From positions 667 to 63,173 of the forward strand of contig DKZA01000038.1 of the NCBI GenBank assembly GCA_002492525.1: a DNA stretch of 62,507 nt. Reading direction: 5' to 3'. Each line of letters begins with the position of its first letter. The first letter of the stretch is position 1. Below are positions 60,363 to 62,507 of the stretch, in pieces. A program made the translations under genes and the position numbers. This DNA comes from Lachnospiraceae bacterium UBA7086 (GTDB lineage: Bacteria > Bacillota > Clostridia > Lachnospirales > Lachnospiraceae). The notes beneath the pieces are model-generated. The model had not been told where the DNA came from. It ran no database searches and saw only the letters and a list, made by a program, of their open reading frames with translations.

Positions 60363-60575
60363 ATGATGCCGCTTACATTGGTAGAAGTAGGAGAAGAAAA
60401 CATTATCAGGAAAATCGGGGGGAAGCAGGAGGTCAAGACGCATCTGGAGAACCTCGGTTTTGTTGTGGGAGGGGCAGTCACGGTGGTCAGTGCCATTGGG
60501 GGTAATGTCATCGTGAACGTCAAGGATTCCCGTATCGCTGTCAGCAAAGAGATGGCGCAGAAGATCATGGTGTAA
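60363..60575 (+). CDS. feoA: Ferrous iron transport protein FeoA (first copy)
   Basis: A 70-residue SH3-like FeoA protein that assists FeoB in Fe(II) uptake. ENLGFVVGGAVTVVSAIGGNVIVNVKDSRIAVSKEMAQKI is the FeoA core order (residues about 30-68). The start at 60363 has GGAGG 5 nt upstream; an adjacent ATG at 60366 is equal. Upstream frames belong to the leader. It lies first in feoA-feoA-feoB under iron-type boxes. Confidence 0.9.
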   Translation: MMPLTLVEVGEENIIRKIGGKQEVKTHLENLGFVVGGAVTVVSAIGGNVIVNVKDSRIAVSKEMAQKIMV

Positions 60576-60580
60576 ATAAT

Positions 60581-60673
60581 GCGAAAAGTACTTCTAAAGA
60601 CGTTCCGCCATAGGGCGAAACGCCAAGAAGCACTAAATTTCGCGTAAGAGAATGTCTGAAAGCGACATTCTCT
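60581..60673. other. Structured intergenic segment between the two feoA genes
   Basis: Two hairpins: one long imperfect (GCGAAA with TTTCGC at 60581/60638; AGTACTTCT with AGAAGCACT at 60588/60626; an inner GACGTTCCGCC arm) and one perfect (AGAGAATGTC 60647-60656 with GACATTCTCT 60664-60673). They could stabilise or attenuate the mRNA, or be a small repeat. Confidence 0.5.
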
Positions 60674-60719
60674 GCAAAAAATTGAGCGTATATATTATGA
60701 AGTGAGGAGGACACAGGAA

Positions 60720-60947
60720 ATGAAAACACTGAAAGAATCAAAAGTGGGCGATACCGTCCGGGTGGTGAAGCTCCATGGCGAGGGAGCGGTCAAGCGCCGG
60801 ATCATGGACATGGGACTGACAAAGGGCGTGGATGTGCAGATACGCAAGGTGGCGCCTTTAGGCGATCCAATCGAGGTGACCGTCCGCGGTTATGAGCTTT
60901 CCATCAGAAAGGCGGATGCGGAAATGATTGAGGTCGAAAGCGCATAA
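60720..60947 (+). CDS. feoA: Ferrous iron transport protein FeoA (second copy)
   Basis: A 75-residue FeoA protein: VGDTVRVVKLHGEGAVKRRIMDMGLTKGVDVQIRKVAPLGDPIEVTVRGYELSIRKADAEMI-type core. It is closer to the family consensus than the first copy. GGAGG lies 9 nt before the ATG. feoB follows 94 bp later, with operator box 4 in between. Two different FeoA proteins before FeoB is common in Clostridia. Confidence 0.95.
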   Translation: MKTLKESKVGDTVRVVKLHGEGAVKRRIMDMGLTKGVDVQIRKVAPLGDPIEVTVRGYELSIRKADAEMIEVESA

Positions 60948-60995
60948 AGAGGAATGTCTGTGCGGGGGAGTACCCCCATTATTTTCAGATTGAAA

Positions 60996-61011
60996 GTTAG
61001 TAATAACTAAT
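60996..61011. promoter_or_regulatory. Iron-type operator box 4 (GTTAG-N6-CTAAT)
   Basis: GTTAG 60996-61000 and CTAAT 61007-61011 with 6-nt spacing, 30 bp before the feoB start. It may give feoB separate control. Confidence 0.55.
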
Positions 61012-61041
61012 AGAAGGAATAGAAGAAGGAGAGGAAAAATT

Positions 61042-62507
61042 ATGAGTATGCGAATTGCCCTTGCGGGTAACCCGAACTGCGGTAAGACAACGCTGTTCAA
61101 TGCCCTGACCGGCTCCAATCAGTTCGTGGGAAACTGGCCGGGTGTTACGGTAGAAAAAAAGGAAGGAAAATTAAAAAGACATGATGGGGTAACGATTACC
61201 GACCTTCCCGGTATCTATTCTCTTTCCCCTTATACTTTGGAGGAAGTGGTAGCAAGAAACTATCTGATCAGTGAGCGTCCCGATGCAATCCTGAACCTTG
61301 TTGACGGTACAAACCTGGAGAGAAATCTGTATCTGACGACGCAGCTTGCCGAACTAGGCATCCCGGTGGTTGTCGCTGTCAACATGATGGATGTGGTGGA
61401 GAAAAACGGTGACAAGATCAATACGGAAGAATTGTCGAGGGCGTTAGGCTGTAAGGTAATAGAAATTTCCGCCCTGAAAGGCAACGGCATCATGGAGGCT
61501 GCGGAGGCAGCAATCGATGCGGCAAAGAATGGAAAGACAGTTCCCATGCACACGTTTTCCGGGACAGTGGAACACGCCCTTGCCCATATCGAAGAGGCAG
61601 CGGTACACGGCCTGCCGGAGGAACAGCAGCGTTGGTATGCCATCAAGCTGTTTGAGCGGGACGATAAGGTTCTGGAGCAGCTGCATCTGAGTGAGTCTGT
61701 TCTCTCCCATATCGAAACGGATATCAAGGCCGCTGAAGAGGAGATGGACGATGATGCAGAATCTATTATTACCAACGAGCGGTATATCTATATTGGAACT
61801 ATCATCAAAGGATGCTTAAAGAAAAAATCTGCGGGAAAGATGACAAGTTCCGATAAGATCGACAGGATTGTAACAAACCGTTTCCTGGGACTTCCGATCT
61901 TTGCAGTGATCATGTTCCTTGTGTACTATATATCTATGGTAACGGTAGGAAGCGCGGCAACAGACTGGGCAAACGACGGATTGTTCGGCGACGGATGGCA
62001 TCTGTTCGGTATCGGCTCGGGAGCTTATGAAGAGGCGGCCGGGGAATACGGCGATGCGGCGCTGATCGTGGACGGTTATGACGCCTATGTGGAGGAAAAC
62101 GGCGCGGCTCCTACGGGTGATTTCCCTTATGAAGTGGCGGATGATGAGACACTGGAAGTGACGGTGGAGACGGCATCTTTAGAAGAGTACGAGAGTGCGC
62201 TTGCGGTGATGGAACAGTATGGCGACGAGCCTGATCCGGCAGCTTACGGGGTATGGGTACCCGGCGTACCGGCATTAGTTGGGAGCGGACTGGAGGCTGC
62301 GGGAGCTGCAGACTGGCTTGCAGGGCTTATCAATGACGGTATTGTGGCCGGCGTGGGTGCTGTTTTGGGCTTTGTACCCCAGATGCTTGTGCTGTTCCTG
62401 CTCCTTGCCTTCCTTGAGGCATGCGGTTATATGGCTCGTATCGCTTTTGTACTGGACCGTATTTTCCGCAAGTTCGGATTGTCCGGCAAGTCCTTTATTC
62501 CGATGCT
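61042..62507 (+). CDS. feoB: Ferrous iron transporter FeoB, 3' truncated
   Basis: The first 488 codons of FeoB; the gene runs off the right edge. The GTPase domain has GNPNCGKTTLFN (G1, 9-20), VGNWPGVTVEKKEG, DLPGIYSLSPY (G3) and NMMD (G4). A coiled helical domain and the first membrane helix (about 273-295) follow. An acidic insert of roughly 95 residues (about 319-416) separates it from the conserved VGAVLGFVPQML and LEACGYMARIAFVLDR segments. FeoB imports Fe(II). The ATG at 61042 has GGAG upstream. Confidence 0.97.
   Translation, partial: MSMRIALAGNPNCGKTTLFNALTGSNQFVGNWPGVTVEKKEGKLKRHDGVTITDLPGIYSLSPYTLEEVVARNYLISERPDAILNLVDGTNLERNLYLTTQLAELGIPVVVAVNMMDVVEKNGDKINTEELSRALGCKVIEISALKGNGIMEAAEAAIDAAKNGKTVPMHTFSGTVEHALAHIEEAAVHGLPEEQQRWYAIKLFERDDKVLEQLHLSESVLSHIETDIKAAEEEMDDDAESIITNERYIYIGTIIKGCLKKKSAGKMTSSDKIDRIVTNRFLGLPIFAVIMFLVYYISMVTVGSAATDWANDGLFGDGWHLFGIGSGAYEEAAGEYGDAALIVDGYDAYVEENGAAPTGDFPYEVADDETLEVTVETASLEEYESALAVMEQYGDEPDPAAYGVWVPGVPALVGSGLEAAGAADWLAGLINDGIVAGVGAVLGFVPQMLVLFLLLAFLEACGYMARIAFVLDRIFRKFGLSGKSFIPM

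Overview
This 62.5 kb window looks like chromosomal DNA of a spore-forming, gut-type Lachnospiraceae (Clostridium cluster XIVa; genus not resolvable by eye). The grounds are the spoIIAA-AB-sigF operon and spoVA genes, a valine T-box in front of valS, beta-mannan phosphorylases (two GH130 enzymes plus a 2-epimerase), the PadR-DUF1700-DUF4097-PspC cluster, DUF6465, a DUF512 protein and a two-feoA/feoB iron locus. Most genes have clear Shine-Dalgarno sites. No rRNA, tRNA, insertion sequence, prophage or CRISPR array was seen.

Layout. 1-3461: mannobiose 2-epimerase (cut at the left edge), mannosylglucose phosphorylase and mannooligosaccharide phosphorylase, which together phosphorolyse beta-1,4-mannan fragments inside the cell. 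3831-10532: a poorly known stretch with two adjacent unknown proteins, a small XRE regulator, two membrane proteins (one with a zinc ribbon) and a secreted transglutaminase-like protein. 10738-13562: trkA-trkH potassium uptake, followed by a long inverted-repeat element. 13880-17923: DUF6465, then the PadR envelope cluster and two flavodoxin-like proteins. 18047-24721: an ECF transporter S component (minus strand) and two large GH94-type phosphorylases. 24908-31343: an orphan AraC-type response regulator with Glu at the phospho-acceptor position, a LacI-sensor diguanylate cyclase, a CmpB-like membrane protein and a membrane HD-GYP phosphodiesterase. 31354-39039: T-box-valS, FapA-like DUF342, folC, a 49-aa gene overlapping folC, and a zinc-ribbon/TPR membrane protein. 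39213-42821: spoIIAA-spoIIAB-sigF facing a convergent spoVAA-AB-AC operon. 42968-51071: a CbiD C-terminal-only gene, acetyltransferases, an FMN oxidoreductase, DUF512, a CobS-like protein lacking two signature Asp residues, and a fusion of a TetM/EF-G-like GTPase to a Rae1/YacP-type NYN nuclease. 51164-55940: an OmpR regulator/kinase pair with an S41-type protein. 56129-60069: a SUV3-like helicase, an Sfp-type phosphopantetheinyl transferase and a detached spoVAD. 60170-62507: iron uptake (feoA, feoA, feoB cut at the right edge) under repeated GTTAG-N6-CTAAY boxes.

The best candidate for an undescribed system is the 937-aa translational GTPase-NYN nuclease fusion at 48258-51071. Both halves keep their signature residues, and the closest characterised relatives of both act at the ribosomal A site. 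Other items worth following are the SUV3-type helicase, the two aberrant corrinoid genes, the Glu-substituted receiver, the split and inverted spoVA genes with sigma-G-type promoters, the palindromic element between spoIIAA and spoIIAB, and the four spaced iron-type operator boxes. All family assignments come from reading motifs by eye; no database search was run.
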